The notes under the pieces: model-generated
What the model was told of the DNA's origin: nothing
What the model saw: only the letters and a program-made list of their open reading frames with translations
Database searches by the model: none
Translations under genes and position numbers: made by a program
Source of the DNA: Arthrobacter ramosus
GTDB taxonomy: Bacteria; Actinomycetota; Actinomycetes; Actinomycetales; Micrococcaceae
Reading direction: 5' to 3'
Assembly (NCBI RefSeq): GCF_039535095.1
Contig: NZ_BAAAWN010000001.1
Span: forward strand, 3,534,001 to 3,598,000
Length of the DNA stretch: 64,000 nucleotides
Shown: piece by piece, positions 44,131 through 54,412 of the stretch
How the letters are laid out: the number at the start of each line of letters is the position of its first letter
How positions within the stretch are numbered: position 1 is the first letter of the stretch

Positions 44131-45528
44131 CTATTTCGGGCCGCTCGGATCCACGACGTCCACCACGCCGGTCGCGGGTTCGTCGGGCAGTTCCGGGGAG
44201 GCCCGGTAGGAGCGCCTCAATTGGACGGAGGCGCCCGCAACGATCGCCACGAAAAGCGAACCAAAGCCGATGACCACCGCGGCCGGAACCGCAGTGTCGG
44301 CCTGCGAGGGCGCCTTCGCCGCAGGAACTGTGGGATCCGCCAAGGTGGCTGCGGGGATGCTCGGCTTCGACGTTGACTGAGGCGTGGGGCTGCTGAGGTC
44401 CCCGCGCCGATGCACCCGGATCCATTCAGCAATGGATCCCACCGGATTGCTCGCCACCTCGGGCACATCGGCTTTCAGGGCCGCCTCGGCGTTGAGGATG
44501 CCGTAGCCATAGATGGGGTCCTTGCCGGGCGCCCCTGCATCCACGGCCGTCGACACAATCCTGTTGATGACCTGTTTGGCGCTCATATCCGGCCATTTCG
44601 AGCGGATAAGCGCCGCGACGCCGGAGACGATCGGCGCGGAGCCGGACGTGCCGGCCCAATCTTCATAGCTCCCCCCGGGCAGGCCACCCACCAGCTTTTC
44701 CGCCGGTGCCGAGACGCCGATGCTGATTCCCTGCGAAGAGGCATCGACGCTGGCCGTACGGTTCCGGTCGAGTCCTGCCACGGTCAGTACCCCCGGAATC
44801 GTGGCGGGCGCGCCCACCTGGACGTTTCCGCCGATCCGGTTGCCTGCCGCAGCCACGATCACCACGTCCTTTTGTTCGGCATAGAGGAACGCCGCGTCCC
44901 AGCTTTGGGGCCAATCAGGCGAGGTGCTGCCGAGGGAAATATTGATGACCTTGGCGCCGTTGTCCACTGCCCATCGAACAGCTTCGGGAATCTGTTCCTG
45001 GTCCGTCTTGCCCGCGGGATTCGGCGAACCGAGCCAAGCGGAGACGGACAAGATCTCGGCCTCGGGGGCGACGCCGACGATTCCGTCCGGGCCAACACTG
45101 GAACCGGGCGACGAAGACGACGTCGGCGACGGAGACGAGGGAGCGGTCGATGGACTGGCCGAAGCGTGTCCGCGCCCTGCCAGGAGAGTTGCGACGAGGG
45201 TCCCGTGCTCGGGTTTGGCCCCGATGCTCTTCTGTCCGTTCGGATCGCCCGCACCGGAAGCGTCGGTTCCGCCGACCACCGCACCCTTGAGGTCGGGGTG
45301 TTGCCCGTCCACCCCGCTGTCGATGATCGCGACTTTCACCCCCGCGCCCTTTGATACCTGCCAGGCTGCGGAAATGCCGTACTCGTTGAGCCAGTATTCC
45401 TTGTCCCGCCAAGAGTCGGCGAACGCCGAAGGGGCAGTGAGCAGGGCCCCTGCAAGGCTTCCCCCGGCCAGCATGGCGGCCAGCGCGGCCGATGCTGTCC
45501 GGCGGCGCCAACCGTGTGGCGATGTCAT
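44131..45528 (-). CDS. mycosin-like secreted subtilase with C-terminal membrane anchor
   Basis: This 465-residue S8 peptidase has a Sec signal peptide (RTASAALAAMLAGGSLAGALL, ending near AFA). The catalytic Asp is in VAIIDSGVDGQHPD (about residue 70), His in PEHGTLVATLLAGRG (about 109) and Ser in WAGTSGSAPIVSGVAAL (about 293). A Ser/Pro-rich insertion (SPSTAPSSPSPTSS) follows the His motif. The C-terminus has one membrane helix (about 420-440). This is the layout of mycosins of type VII secretion, but no ESX gene is in the window, so a housekeeping secreted or membrane protease is equally possible. Confidence 0.88.
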   Translation of the reverse strand: MTSPHGWRRRTASAALAAMLAGGSLAGALLTAPSAFADSWRDKEYWLNEYGISAAWQVSKGAGVKVAIIDSGVDGQHPDLKGAVVGGTDASGAGDPNGQKSIGAKPEHGTLVATLLAGRGHASASPSTAPSSPSPTSSSSPGSSVGPDGIVGVAPEAEILSVSAWLGSPNPAGKTDQEQIPEAVRWAVDNGAKVINISLGSTSPDWPQSWDAAFLYAEQKDVVIVAAAGNRIGGNVQVGAPATIPGVLTVAGLDRNRTASVDASSQGISIGVSAPAEKLVGGLPGGSYEDWAGTSGSAPIVSGVAALIRSKWPDMSAKQVINRIVSTAVDAGAPGKDPIYGYGILNAEAALKADVPEVASNPVGSIAEWIRVHRRGDLSSPTPQSTSKPSIPAATLADPTVPAAKAPSQADTAVPAAVVIGFGSLFVAIVAGASVQLRRSYRASPELPDEPATGVVDVVDPSGPK

Positions 45529-45544
45529 CAGCGAATACCCATCG

Positions 45545-46492
45545 TTAACGAATACTCAGCGCGATGCCGTCGAGGATGTCGTGCTCGCTGGAGATAGCCC
45601 CAGTGATGGAGCCCTCTCCCAGCTCAGCCAAGCGCTGGAGGATACGGCGCCATACGAGGGCTCCGGCTCCGATGACGTCAACGCGTCCGGGGTGCATGTA
45701 GGGCAGCCGGGCACGCTCCTCGCGGCTCATTTCCAACAGGCTCGTGGCCGCGTCGCTGATGGTCTCCAGGTCCAGGCTGGCACCGTGGATGAGTGCGGGA
45801 TCGTACTCGCCAAGGCCCAAAGCGTGCGCCGTGATGGTGGTGACGGAGCCGGCAACGCCCACGACGGCGGTGGCCCGGCCCAGCGGGACCGTGCGGGCGA
45901 CGAGATCAATGGCTGCGTCGACGTCGGCTTCCGCGGCGGCGATCTGCTCCGGCGTCGGCGGGTCGTTGCGGAGGTGCCGTTCGGTCAGCCGCACGCAGCC
46001 GATGTCGACGGATTTGGCGGCAATCACGCCGTCGGAGTCTCCGAGGACGAACTCGGTGCTTCCGCCGCCAAGGTCCACCACAAGGACCGGGTCCTTGCCG
46101 CGCGAAGGCAGCACGCTGCTTGCACCGGCGAAGGACAGGGCGGCTTCTTCGTCGCCGGAGATGACCTCCGGTTCGACGCCCAGCAGGTCCCGGATCCCGT
46201 CAACAAAGACGTCCCGGTTGCGGGCGTCCCGGCTGGCAGAGGTCGCCACGAAACGGACGCCCCCGGCGCCATGATGGCGGATCAACTCGGCGTAGTCGGC
46301 GGTTGCCGCAAAGGTGCGTTCGAGCGCCTCGGGGGCAAGCTCGCCGGTGGCGTCAACCCCTTGGCCGAGGCGCACCACGCGCATCTCGCGGACAACGTCC
46401 CGCAAGGGAGACCCTGCGCCTGCACCGTTTGAATCAGCAATCAGGAGCCGAATCGAATTGGTGCCGCAATCGATGGCAGCTACCCGGTTCAT
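45545..46492 (-). CDS. ppx: exopolyphosphatase / guanosine pentaphosphatase family (Ppx/GppA)
   Basis: Ppx/GppA enzymes remove terminal phosphate from polyphosphate or convert pppGpp to ppGpp. The 315-residue protein has the sugar-kinase/Hsp70-type ATP fold signatures AIDCGTNSIRLLIADS (about residues 5-20) and VLVVDLGGGSTEFVLGDS (about 139-156), then VIGAGALVWRRIL near 280. The short length, without the C-terminal HD domain, matches actinobacterial Ppx proteins. ATG at 46492 overlaps the DUF501 stop by four bases. Order eno-ftsB-DUF501-ppx is conserved (Rv1023-Rv1026). Confidence 0.92.
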   Translation of the reverse strand: MNRVAAIDCGTNSIRLLIADSNGAGAGSPLRDVVREMRVVRLGQGVDATGELAPEALERTFAATADYAELIRHHGAGGVRFVATSASRDARNRDVFVDGIRDLLGVEPEVISGDEEAALSFAGASSVLPSRGKDPVLVVDLGGGSTEFVLGDSDGVIAAKSVDIGCVRLTERHLRNDPPTPEQIAAAEADVDAAIDLVARTVPLGRATAVVGVAGSVTTITAHALGLGEYDPALIHGASLDLETISDAATSLLEMSREERARLPYMHPGRVDVIGAGALVWRRILQRLAELGEGSITGAISSEHDILDGIALSIR

Positions 46493-47205
46493 ACGTTGAG
46501 CTCCCCTGCGGCTGGTTCCCCTGATGGCTCTGTTGCGTGGGAGGACTTGGATTTGCGGACCGGGGCGGGACGGCCCACGATGTCCGGCAGGCCCTGCGGT
46601 CCGTGGCGGCTGAGGTCCCGGGACGGGGCCTCCCCCGCACTGTCCCACGCGCCGTCGCAATAGCAGCGGTCCGCGGTCCACCATTCGCTGATCGCCCGGA
46701 TGGCCTCGTCACCGAGCGGATTGACGCCGGGACCGGCGGCCAGGGAATGGCCGACCAGCACGTGGAGGCACTTGACGCGGGTGGGCATGCCGCCGGCAGA
46801 GACGCCTGCGATCTCGGGGACGTCCCCGGTGCCGGCCCGTCCGGCAATCTCGTCACGCGCCTGCAGATAGGCTTCGTGGGCGCTCCTGTAAGCCGCAGCC
46901 AAAGGCTCGTCAGCCGTGAGCCGTTCGTTCATCTCATTCATGAGCCCGCCGGCCTCCAGCCGCGACACGGCGGCGGTGATGACGGGGTGCGTCAAGTAGA
47001 ACGTCGTGGGAAACGGGGTGCCATTGTTCAGACGCGGAGCCGTCGCGGCGACCAGCGGGTTGCCGCACACGCAGCGCGCCGGGATTTCGACGACGTCACG
47101 CACCGGCCGTCCGAGCTGGCGGCTGAGGATTTCGAGATCGTGTGCTGATGGCTTGCGGGACTCCTGCGATGCAGGTGCCGAGTTGTCTTCCACTGGCGCT
47201 GCCAT
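46489..47205 (-). CDS. DUF501 protein
   Basis: This 238-residue soluble protein has the DUF501 pattern: LSRQLGRPVRDVVEIPARCVCGNPLVA (about residues 28-54), TPFPTTFYLTHPVITAAVSRLEAGG, and VSAGGMPTRVKCLHVLVGHSLAAGPGVNPLGDE with conserved Cys and His that might bind metal. The last ~50 residues are variable and polar. Function is unknown, but it is always found between ftsB/divIC and ppx in actinobacteria. It overlaps ppx by four bases. Confidence 0.9.
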   Translation of the reverse strand: MAAPVEDNSAPASQESRKPSAHDLEILSRQLGRPVRDVVEIPARCVCGNPLVAATAPRLNNGTPFPTTFYLTHPVITAAVSRLEAGGLMNEMNERLTADEPLAAAYRSAHEAYLQARDEIAGRAGTGDVPEIAGVSAGGMPTRVKCLHVLVGHSLAAGPGVNPLGDEAIRAISEWWTADRCYCDGAWDSAGEAPSRDLSRHGPQGLPDIVGRPAPVRKSKSSHATEPSGEPAAGELNV

Positions 47206-47261
47206 CCTTCCTGCCCTGTTTGGCCGCGCCCATCAGGGCGCGACGGCGGCGGGCACCGCGT

Positions 47262-47999
47262 CTAGTCTGTTGCCGAGCGCCTGATGGATTCCCACAGGCC
47301 ATCCACCCATGGCAGATTGGACGGGCTTCCGGAAGCTCCTGAGCTGGTGCTTCCGCCCGGTGTTCCGGCGGGAACGCCTCCACCAAACACCCAGTAGCCT
47401 GCTTCACCCGGCATAACCATGTTAATGCGGTCCCGGGCCTGTTGTTTCACATAGTTGGGATCCTGCCACCGCGTGATCTGCTTTTGGAGGCTGGCCTGCT
47501 CGGCCTGTTTGCTGGCAATGTCGGCTTCCAGGCCGGAGATTTCCGCCTTTTTCTCCAACCAGATCTTGACTGTGGGCGCGAGCATGATGGTGATGGCTAT
47601 CATCACCACGGCGAGGGCAAGCATGCGGCCGGAGAACGCCTTCGCAGGCACGGGGCGCGCGCTGTGGTCCTTGTCGAGGTGGGCGGACCCGGCACCGGAC
47701 GTTTTGTTCGATGCCTTGCCGACAACCGGGGTGTTTCCCGGCCCGCCCGGAAGCGAACGTCCAGGTTTCGCCGCAGAACCAGCCTTGGGTCCGGACTGGC
47801 CCTTGCTTTGGGTGCCGCCTTCGGCTTTGGCATTGGACGCCTGTCTGGACCCTGCGGGAACCGGGGTCTCCTGCTGGCCGGCGCTTGCCTTGCGGGACTC
47901 GCCGAAGTCGGCACGGATAACGTGGCCGCCGTCGGGGTTCTTTTGGGGCGAGCGACCGAGGGCGTCTGCCCGGGGGACCTTGGGGCGGCGGGTGGCCAT
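47262..47999 (-). CDS. FtsB/DivIC-like septum formation initiator
   Basis: This 245-residue protein has a long Lys/Pro/Ser/Gly-rich N-terminal cytoplasmic region (about 1-120). One membrane helix follows at about 126-146 (MLALAVVMIAITIMLAPTVKIWL), then a coiled coil (EISGLEADIASKQAEQASLQKQITRW) with the DPNYVKQQARDRINMVMPGE tail typical of FtsB/DivIC. FtsB helps activate septal peptidoglycan synthesis with FtsL and FtsQ. The long basic N-terminus is an actinobacterial trait. It lies between eno and DUF501, as in M. tuberculosis (Rv1024). Confidence 0.88.
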   Translation of the reverse strand: MATRRPKVPRADALGRSPQKNPDGGHVIRADFGESRKASAGQQETPVPAGSRQASNAKAEGGTQSKGQSGPKAGSAAKPGRSLPGGPGNTPVVGKASNKTSGAGSAHLDKDHSARPVPAKAFSGRMLALAVVMIAITIMLAPTVKIWLEKKAEISGLEADIASKQAEQASLQKQITRWQDPNYVKQQARDRINMVMPGEAGYWVFGGGVPAGTPGGSTSSGASGSPSNLPWVDGLWESIRRSATD

Positions 48000-48102
48000 G
48001 ACACTCCTGTAATGCCTGGTGCTTGCCTGGCGGGTTGCTGCGCTCTGCGTGCCTCACGGAGCCTGCGGTTTGCCGAAGTGCTCGCACATTTCGTTAAACA
48101 GA

Positions 48103-48138
48103 ACCGGTGGCTATGGTCTTTCCACCATAGCCACCGGT
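48103..48138 (-). terminator. eno terminator
   Basis: ACCGGTGGCTATGGT and its exact complement form a 15-bp stem with loop ctttcc, 19 bases past the minus-strand eno stop. On the minus strand it is followed by a T-containing stretch (tctgtttaacg). Confidence 0.8.
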
Positions 48139-48156
48139 CAGCTGTTTCAGCGGATA

Positions 48157-49530
<1,374 letters not shown>

Positions 49531-50316
49531 TTACGGAACAGCGTCGGATCCCTCACGTTTTGTGGCTTCGCCGTCGCGGCCTTGGTAGCGGCGGACGGCG
49601 CCGCGCAAGGCCCGTTCGGCGTCGAACCCCTTCTCCCGCGAGCCCGCGACGACGGCGAGCAGCAAGTCTCCAAGCGCAGCTTCGGAGCCGGGAACCTCCA
49701 CCGCCGCCACTGGACTGCCGCCGCGTTCCGGGCCGCCCGCGCGCTCTGCGCGCTCGGCACGGTCAAGGGACTTTTGCGCCAGGGCGAGGGCAGGAAGGTG
49801 TGGTGGTATTCCTTCGAAGGGATCCGAACGCCCGGGTCTTTCGGCCTTCTTCACGGCGTCCCACTTTTCGACGATCTCCTCCACGGTGGCCGGGAAGGAT
49901 TCCTGCAAGGATCCGTCCGGCTTGAAGACGTGCGGGTTGCGCCGCACCATCTTCTCCGTGATGGTGCGCGCGACGTCGTCGAAGGTGAACTGTCCTTGCT
50001 CCTCGGCGAGCCGGGCGTGGAGCACCACTTGGAGCAGCACGTCGCCCAGCTCGCCGCGGAGTTCGTCGGCAGTGTCGGAACCGGAGGCGCCGGCCTCGAT
50101 CGAGTCGACCACCTCGTACGCTTCCTCGATCAGGTACTCGACGAGGGATTCGTGAGTCAGCGCCCCCATCCACGGACAGTGCTCGCGCAAAGAGGCAATC
50201 TTCCCCAGCAGCTCCCCAACCTCGCCAGCTCGGCCGGGGACCCCTGCCGCCGTGGGCCCAACGAGCGCCGCGACGGGACTTACAGAGGCTGTCCCGCCAG
50301 TGGACTCCTCAGCCAA
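49531..50316 (-). CDS. mazG: MazG nucleoside triphosphate pyrophosphohydrolase
   Basis: MazG removes pyrophosphate from NTPs and dNTPs, including oxidised ones. The 261-residue protein carries the family motif REHCPWMGALTHESLVEYLIEEAYEVVD, which includes the metal-binding EExxE (about residues 40-68), and DELRGELGDVLLQVVLHARLAEE (ExxD, about 83-105). The C-terminal part is variable and charged. It overlaps adenosine deaminase by eight bases. The mazG-eno neighbourhood is conserved in actinobacteria (Rv1021-Rv1023). Confidence 0.93.
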   Translation of the reverse strand: MAEESTGGTASVSPVAALVGPTAAGVPGRAGEVGELLGKIASLREHCPWMGALTHESLVEYLIEEAYEVVDSIEAGASGSDTADELRGELGDVLLQVVLHARLAEEQGQFTFDDVARTITEKMVRRNPHVFKPDGSLQESFPATVEEIVEKWDAVKKAERPGRSDPFEGIPPHLPALALAQKSLDRAERAERAGGPERGGSPVAAVEVPGSEAALGDLLLAVVAGSREKGFDAERALRGAVRRYQGRDGEATKREGSDAVP

Positions 50317-51463
50317 GGTTGGCGTAGGCGTCGTTGATGTACTCCACCAAGGCTTCTTTTTCGTCCAGCGGCAGGAACGACGACTCGGCGGCGTTGAGGG
50401 TCAGTTCGAGGAGGTCGTCGAGATCGTAGTCGAAGGTCTCCACGAGAAGCTCGAACTCGTCCGTGAGCGTCACGCCGCTCATGAGCCGGTTGTCCGTGTT
50501 GATGGTGACGTTGAAGCCCAACTGGTAAAGCATGTCCAGCGGGTGGTTCTCGATGCCTTCGCCGAAGTTCGCGATTGCGCCGGTCTGCAGGTTGGACGAG
50601 GGGCAGATTTCCAGCGCGATTCCGCGATCGCGGACCCAGCCGGCCACCTCACCCAAGGTGACCATGCCAATGGTGTCCTCGGCGTCGTCGTCGGCCTCTT
50701 CGCCCTCGGCATCTTCGAACTCAACGGTGATGTCCTCGGCGATACGCACGCCGTGGCCCAAGCGCAGTGCGCGGCCGTCCACAAGGGCGGACTGGATGCT
50801 TTCCAGACCCGCGGCTTCGCCGGCGTGCACCGTAGCCGGGAAGTTGTGCTCGGCCAGGTAGGTGAAAGCGTCCTTGAAACGGGAAGGCAGGAAGCCGTCT
50901 TCGGCTCCGGCGATGTCGAAGCCGATAGCTCCGTTGTAGCGGTGGCGTACGGCGAGCTCGGCAATTTCCTGGCCGCGGTCCGCATGGCGCATCGCCGTGA
51001 TGAGCTGGCCCACCTGGATCTGGCCGCCGGACTCCTCAACGGCGTCCACACCGGCGTCGAGCCCTTCCTGGACCGCGTCCACAACCTCATCGAGGGTGAG
51101 GCCCTTCTGCAGGTGCTGTTCGGGCGCCCAACGGATCTCGCCGTACACGACGCCGTCGTCAGCCAGGTCCTCAACGAACTCCTTGGCGACGCGCGCCAGG
51201 CCTTCCTTGGTCTGCATGACAGCAATCGTGTGGTCAAAGGTTTCGAGGTAGCGGACCAAAGAACCGGAGTCCGCGGACTCACGGAACCACTGGCGCAGTG
51301 CTACGGGATCCGTGGAAGGCAGGGTGTGGCCGACGGCCTCCGCCAGCTCGATGATGGTGGCCGGGCGCAGTCCCCCGTCCAGATGGTCGTGAAGGGAAAC
51401 TTTCGGCAGGCTCTTCAGGTCGAAGTCAAGGGCAGGGGCGGCGTCAACAATGGGGTCAGTCAC
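50309..51463 (-). CDS. add: adenosine deaminase
   Basis: The enzyme deaminates adenosine to inosine for purine salvage. The 384-residue zinc TIM-barrel protein has PKVSLHDHLDGGLRPATI (HxH zinc site, about residues 20-37) and FPATVHAGEAAGLESI (catalytic His/Glu region, about 213-228). It also has RLGHGVRIAEDIT, and NTDNRLMSGVTLTDEF with the catalytic Asp (about 328-343). An acidic insertion is visible (EFEDAEGEEADDDAEDT). It overlaps mazG and lies just downstream of a DedA gene, near the nucleoside operon. Confidence 0.94.
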   Translation of the reverse strand: MTDPIVDAAPALDFDLKSLPKVSLHDHLDGGLRPATIIELAEAVGHTLPSTDPVALRQWFRESADSGSLVRYLETFDHTIAVMQTKEGLARVAKEFVEDLADDGVVYGEIRWAPEQHLQKGLTLDEVVDAVQEGLDAGVDAVEESGGQIQVGQLITAMRHADRGQEIAELAVRHRYNGAIGFDIAGAEDGFLPSRFKDAFTYLAEHNFPATVHAGEAAGLESIQSALVDGRALRLGHGVRIAEDITVEFEDAEGEEADDDAEDTIGMVTLGEVAGWVRDRGIALEICPSSNLQTGAIANFGEGIENHPLDMLYQLGFNVTINTDNRLMSGVTLTDEFELLVETFDYDLDDLLELTLNAAESSFLPLDEKEALVEYINDAYANLG

Positions 51464-51491
51464 GTCTCAACTCTAGGGGGACTGAAGAAGC

Positions 51492-52214
51492 TTAGCCAGC
51501 AGGGTTTGAGCGCTCGACGCCGGCCGCGGCGTTAACCGCGGTCCCCGTGTCTGCTGCGGCTGCTTCCGCGGAAGCTGCTTCCTTCTTCTCGCCGTCCTCC
51601 TTTTCCCCGTCCTTCTTTTCAAGGTGCTTGTGCCACCAACGCAACGTGTGGTCCACGATGACGCCGAGTACCACAGCGAATGCCACGGCAATCCCCACGC
51701 CGAGGAGCGGGTTGTTGTGCACCCAGTGGCCGGCCAGCGATCCAATGCCGATCGAATAAGCTACCCACGTGAAGCACGCGAAGGCATCCAGGAAGAAGAA
51801 GGTCTTGTGGCGGAAGCCAGTCTGTCCGGCGACGTAGTTCACCGCTACCCGGCCCCACGGTATGTACCGGGCTGTGAAGATAAGCACTGCGCCGCGCTTG
51901 TCCAGCTCGTAGTGTGCCCAGGCGAACATCTTCTGGACCTTCGGCTTGCGCATCCATTTCCAGCGGTCCAGGCCGATCTTGCGGCCCAGCATGTACGCCA
52001 TGTTGTCGCCGGCCATCGCCCCGACGAGCGCCGTAGCGCCGAGGAGCCACAGGTTCGGCTCGCCTCGGTGCATGGCAAGGGCAGAGAGCCCTACGATCGC
52101 GGTCTCACTTGGAAGGATGGTGGCAAAGCCGTCGATGAAAAAGAAAACCAGGAGCACCGGGTAGATCCACGGTTGCCCGGCGGCATGCTCGAGCATGTGG
52201 TTCATGAATTCCAC
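51492..52214 (-). CDS. DedA-family membrane protein 1
   Basis: This 240-residue protein has about four to five hydrophobic segments and DedA/SNARE-associated motifs. These are VFFFIDGFATILPSETAIVG (near residue 30, including the conserved E), GAMAGDNMAYMLGRKIG (near 75) and TARYIPWGRVAVNYVAGQTGF (near 125, conserved Arg/Pro). DedA proteins are undecaprenyl phosphate or lipid flippase-like transporters. The tail is Lys/Glu/Ala-rich. GTG at 52214 is chosen for the GAGGAG 10 bases upstream; alternatives exist. A paralogue lies immediately upstream. Confidence 0.9.
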   Translation of the reverse strand: MEFMNHMLEHAAGQPWIYPVLLVFFFIDGFATILPSETAIVGLSALAMHRGEPNLWLLGATALVGAMAGDNMAYMLGRKIGLDRWKWMRKPKVQKMFAWAHYELDKRGAVLIFTARYIPWGRVAVNYVAGQTGFRHKTFFFLDAFACFTWVAYSIGIGSLAGHWVHNNPLLGVGIAVAFAVVLGVIVDHTLRWWHKHLEKKDGEKEDGEKKEAASAEAAAADTGTAVNAAAGVERSNPAG

Positions 52215-52271
52215 GCAGGCATTGCTCCTCAAGGAAAGTCACACGGTCGCGTGACATAGATCGCTATCCAG

Positions 52272-52320
52272 TGTCCCACGGCCCGGGCGTCGTTCGCTAC
52301 GCCCCGGCCGGGGTGGGACA
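52272..52320 (-). terminator. terminator between the two dedA genes
   Basis: TGTCCCAC and GTGGGACA form the outer stem, with inner GC-rich ggcccgggcgt/acgccccggcc. It lies 66 bases after the dedA2 stop on the minus strand. Confidence 0.6.
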
Positions 52321-52385
52321 CAATTTAAGGCTAGCTCGAAAGCTGGAATGGAAGCATCCCCCCGTGGAGGGATCTTCAATCCGTG

Positions 52386-53036
52386 CTACACGACGGATTC
52401 CTCTTCGGGCTCACCGGTTTCTTCGTCCTCTTCGGTGGAAGGCGTGGCCCCGCGGACTTTGCTGATGATCCGGTCCACGATGATTCCGAGGACGACGGCC
52501 GCGCCGATCGCGATAATCGCTCCGAGCAGGTGGTTGTGCTCGAACCATTGGCCGAAGAACACACCGATGGCCACCGAATAACTGGCCCACAGAACGGCAG
52601 ACATGGCCGTGAGCGCCACAAACATGCCGTGCGGGAAGTGGGTTGCTCCGGCTGTGAGGTTGACCGCCACACGGCCGATGGGGATGAACCGGGCCACCAT
52701 GATCAGTGACGCGGCCCGGCGTCGAAGTTCCCTCCCGGCCCAGCGGAACGCACCCTGCATCCTTTGGGACTGCATCCACCGCCAGCGGCGGACACCTACT
52801 TTCCGGCCGATCAAGTAGGCGATGTTGTCGCCTGTGAAAGCCCCAAGGGCCCCCGCCAGCATCAGCAGCCACGTGTTGGGCATCCCTGCGGTCACGGAGA
52901 CTGCAGCGAGTCCCACCACCATCGACTCGCTGGGAACGGGCGGGAAGAAACCGTCGATCACGCAGCAGGCAAAAACCAGAAGCAAAACCCAAGGCTGCCC
53001 GGCCGCGGCGAGGATGAAGTCGTTGATGGCTTGCAC
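52386..53036 (-). CDS. DedA-family membrane protein 2
   Basis: This 216-residue paralogue of the neighbouring DedA protein has the same layout: VIDGFFPPVPSESMVVGLAAV (near residue 27), GAFTGDNIAYLIGRKVG (near 70) and VARFIPIGRVAVNLTAGATHF (near 118), with a C-terminal acidic tail (STEEDEETGEPEEES). GTG at 53036 is chosen for the GGAAG just upstream and the normal length; the long in-frame extension upstream overlaps deoA and is discarded. Terminator hairpins lie before and after. Confidence 0.9.
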   Translation of the reverse strand: MQAINDFILAAAGQPWVLLLVFACCVIDGFFPPVPSESMVVGLAAVSVTAGMPNTWLLMLAGALGAFTGDNIAYLIGRKVGVRRWRWMQSQRMQGAFRWAGRELRRRAASLIMVARFIPIGRVAVNLTAGATHFPHGMFVALTAMSAVLWASYSVAIGVFFGQWFEHNHLLGAIIAIGAAVVLGIIVDRIISKVRGATPSTEEDEETGEPEEESVV

Positions 53037-53065
53037 GGTCTTCCTAACGAATGGCCGCAGGGATT

Positions 53066-53097
53066 GTCTCCCGGGCATCCCAAAATGCCCGGGAGAC
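53066..53097 (-). terminator. terminator of the nucleoside operon after deoA
   Basis: GTCTCCCGGGCAT, loop cccaaa, and its exact complement form a perfect 13-bp stem just past the deoA stop. It separates the nucleoside operon from dedA2. Confidence 0.75.
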
Positions 53098-53101
53098 CAG
53101 C

Positions 53102-54412
53102 CTAGGAGATCCGGTCGATGATGAGCCGTTGCGCCGGCCGTGAGCCTTCCGGCGCGATGAGCACGGCGCCTTCCAAGGCTTCCTTGGCCCTTTCGAACTT
53201 TTCCGGGGTGTCGGTCAGGAGGGTCATGAGTGGCTCTCCCGCCCGGACCAGGGCGCCCGGTTTGGCATGCATCCGCACCCCTGCACCTGCCTGGACGATG
53301 TCTTCCTTGCGGGCACGACCGGCGCCGAGGCGCCACGCAGCCACACCCACGGACAGAGCGTCGAGCTCCACCAGGACGCCGTCGGCCGGAGCCGGGATGA
53401 CCTCGGATTCCTTGGCCACTGGCAGGGCGGCACGCGGATCGCCGCCTTGGGCTTCGATCATGCGGTTCCAGAGGTCCATCGCGCGGCCGTCCTTGAGGGC
53501 GGCCACGGGGTCGGCGTCGTGTACTCCGGCGCAGGCGAGCATCTCTTCGGCGAGCCTGACGGTCAGCTCGACGACGTCTTCCGGACCGCCGCCCGCAAGC
53601 ACCTCCATCGATTCCTCCACCTCGATGGCATTGCCCGCAGTCAGGCCCAGCGGCGTGCTCATGTTGGTCAGGAGGGCCACCGTGTTGACGCCCGCATCCT
53701 TGCCCAAGGCCACCATGGTTTCGGCCAGCTCGCGGGCACGGACTTCGTCCTTCATGAACGCCCCGGAGCCCACCTTTACGTCGAGCACCAGGGAGCCCGT
53801 GCCTTCGGCGATCTTCTTGCTCATGATGGACGAGGCGATCAGCGGAATGGCTTCCACGGTGCCCGTAACGTCGCGCAGGGCATAGAGCTTCTTGTCCGCC
53901 GGTGCCAAACCCGTGCCGGCGGCGCAGATGACTGCACCCACGTCCTGCAGCTGGGCCAGGATTTCCTCGTTGCTCAGGTTCGCCCGCCAACCGGGAATTG
54001 CTTCGAGCTTGTCGAGCGTGCCGCCCGTGTGGCCCAGTCCCCTGCCGGAAAGCTGGGGAACCGCCACCCCGAAAACCGCCACCAACGGCGCAAGCGGAAG
54101 GGTGATTTTGTCCCCGACGCCCCCGGTGGAGTGTTTGTCGGTGGTGGCCTTCACGCCGCCGTCGGGACGCCGAAGGCTGGAGAAGTCCATCCGCTCGCCC
54201 GAGGCGATCATCGCTTCGGTCCAGCGCGAGATCTCGGCACGGTCCATCCCGTTGAGCAGGATCGCCATGTTCAGGGCCGCCATCTGCTCGTCGGCAATGA
54301 CGCCGCGGGTATAGGCATCGATGGTCCAGTCGATCTGCTCCGGGCTCAGGGTGCCCTTGTCCCGCTTGATGCTGATGATCTGTACGGCATCAAACGCTTC
54401 AGTCTGTGTCAC
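53102..54412 (-). CDS. deoA: thymidine phosphorylase
   Basis: The enzyme splits thymidine and related pyrimidine nucleosides with phosphate to base and deoxyribose 1-phosphate. The 436-residue protein has KGTLSPEQIDWTIDAYTRG (N-terminal helical domain), ATTDKHSTGGVGDKITL (about residues 89-105, phosphate site) and SGRGLGHTGGTLDKLEAIPG (about 122-141, the family signature). KIAEGTGSLVLDVKVGSGAF follows. It overlaps cdd by four bases and is last in the operon before a terminator. Confidence 0.95.
   Translation of the reverse strand: MTQTEAFDAVQIISIKRDKGTLSPEQIDWTIDAYTRGVIADEQMAALNMAILLNGMDRAEISRWTEAMIASGERMDFSSLRRPDGGVKATTDKHSTGGVGDKITLPLAPLVAVFGVAVPQLSGRGLGHTGGTLDKLEAIPGWRANLSNEEILAQLQDVGAVICAAGTGLAPADKKLYALRDVTGTVEAIPLIASSIMSKKIAEGTGSLVLDVKVGSGAFMKDEVRARELAETMVALGKDAGVNTVALLTNMSTPLGLTAGNAIEVEESMEVLAGGGPEDVVELTVRLAEEMLACAGVHDADPVAALKDGRAMDLWNRMIEAQGGDPRAALPVAKESEVIPAPADGVLVELDALSVGVAAWRLGAGRARKEDIVQAGAGVRMHAKPGALVRAGEPLMTLLTDTPEKFERAKEALEGAVLIAPEGSRPAQRLIIDRIS

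Noticed and set aside
52386..53990. 534-residue version of DedA protein 2
   Set aside because: The upstream 318 residues are an Arg/Gly-rich out-of-frame translation of deoA; the GTG at 53036 with GGAAG fits.
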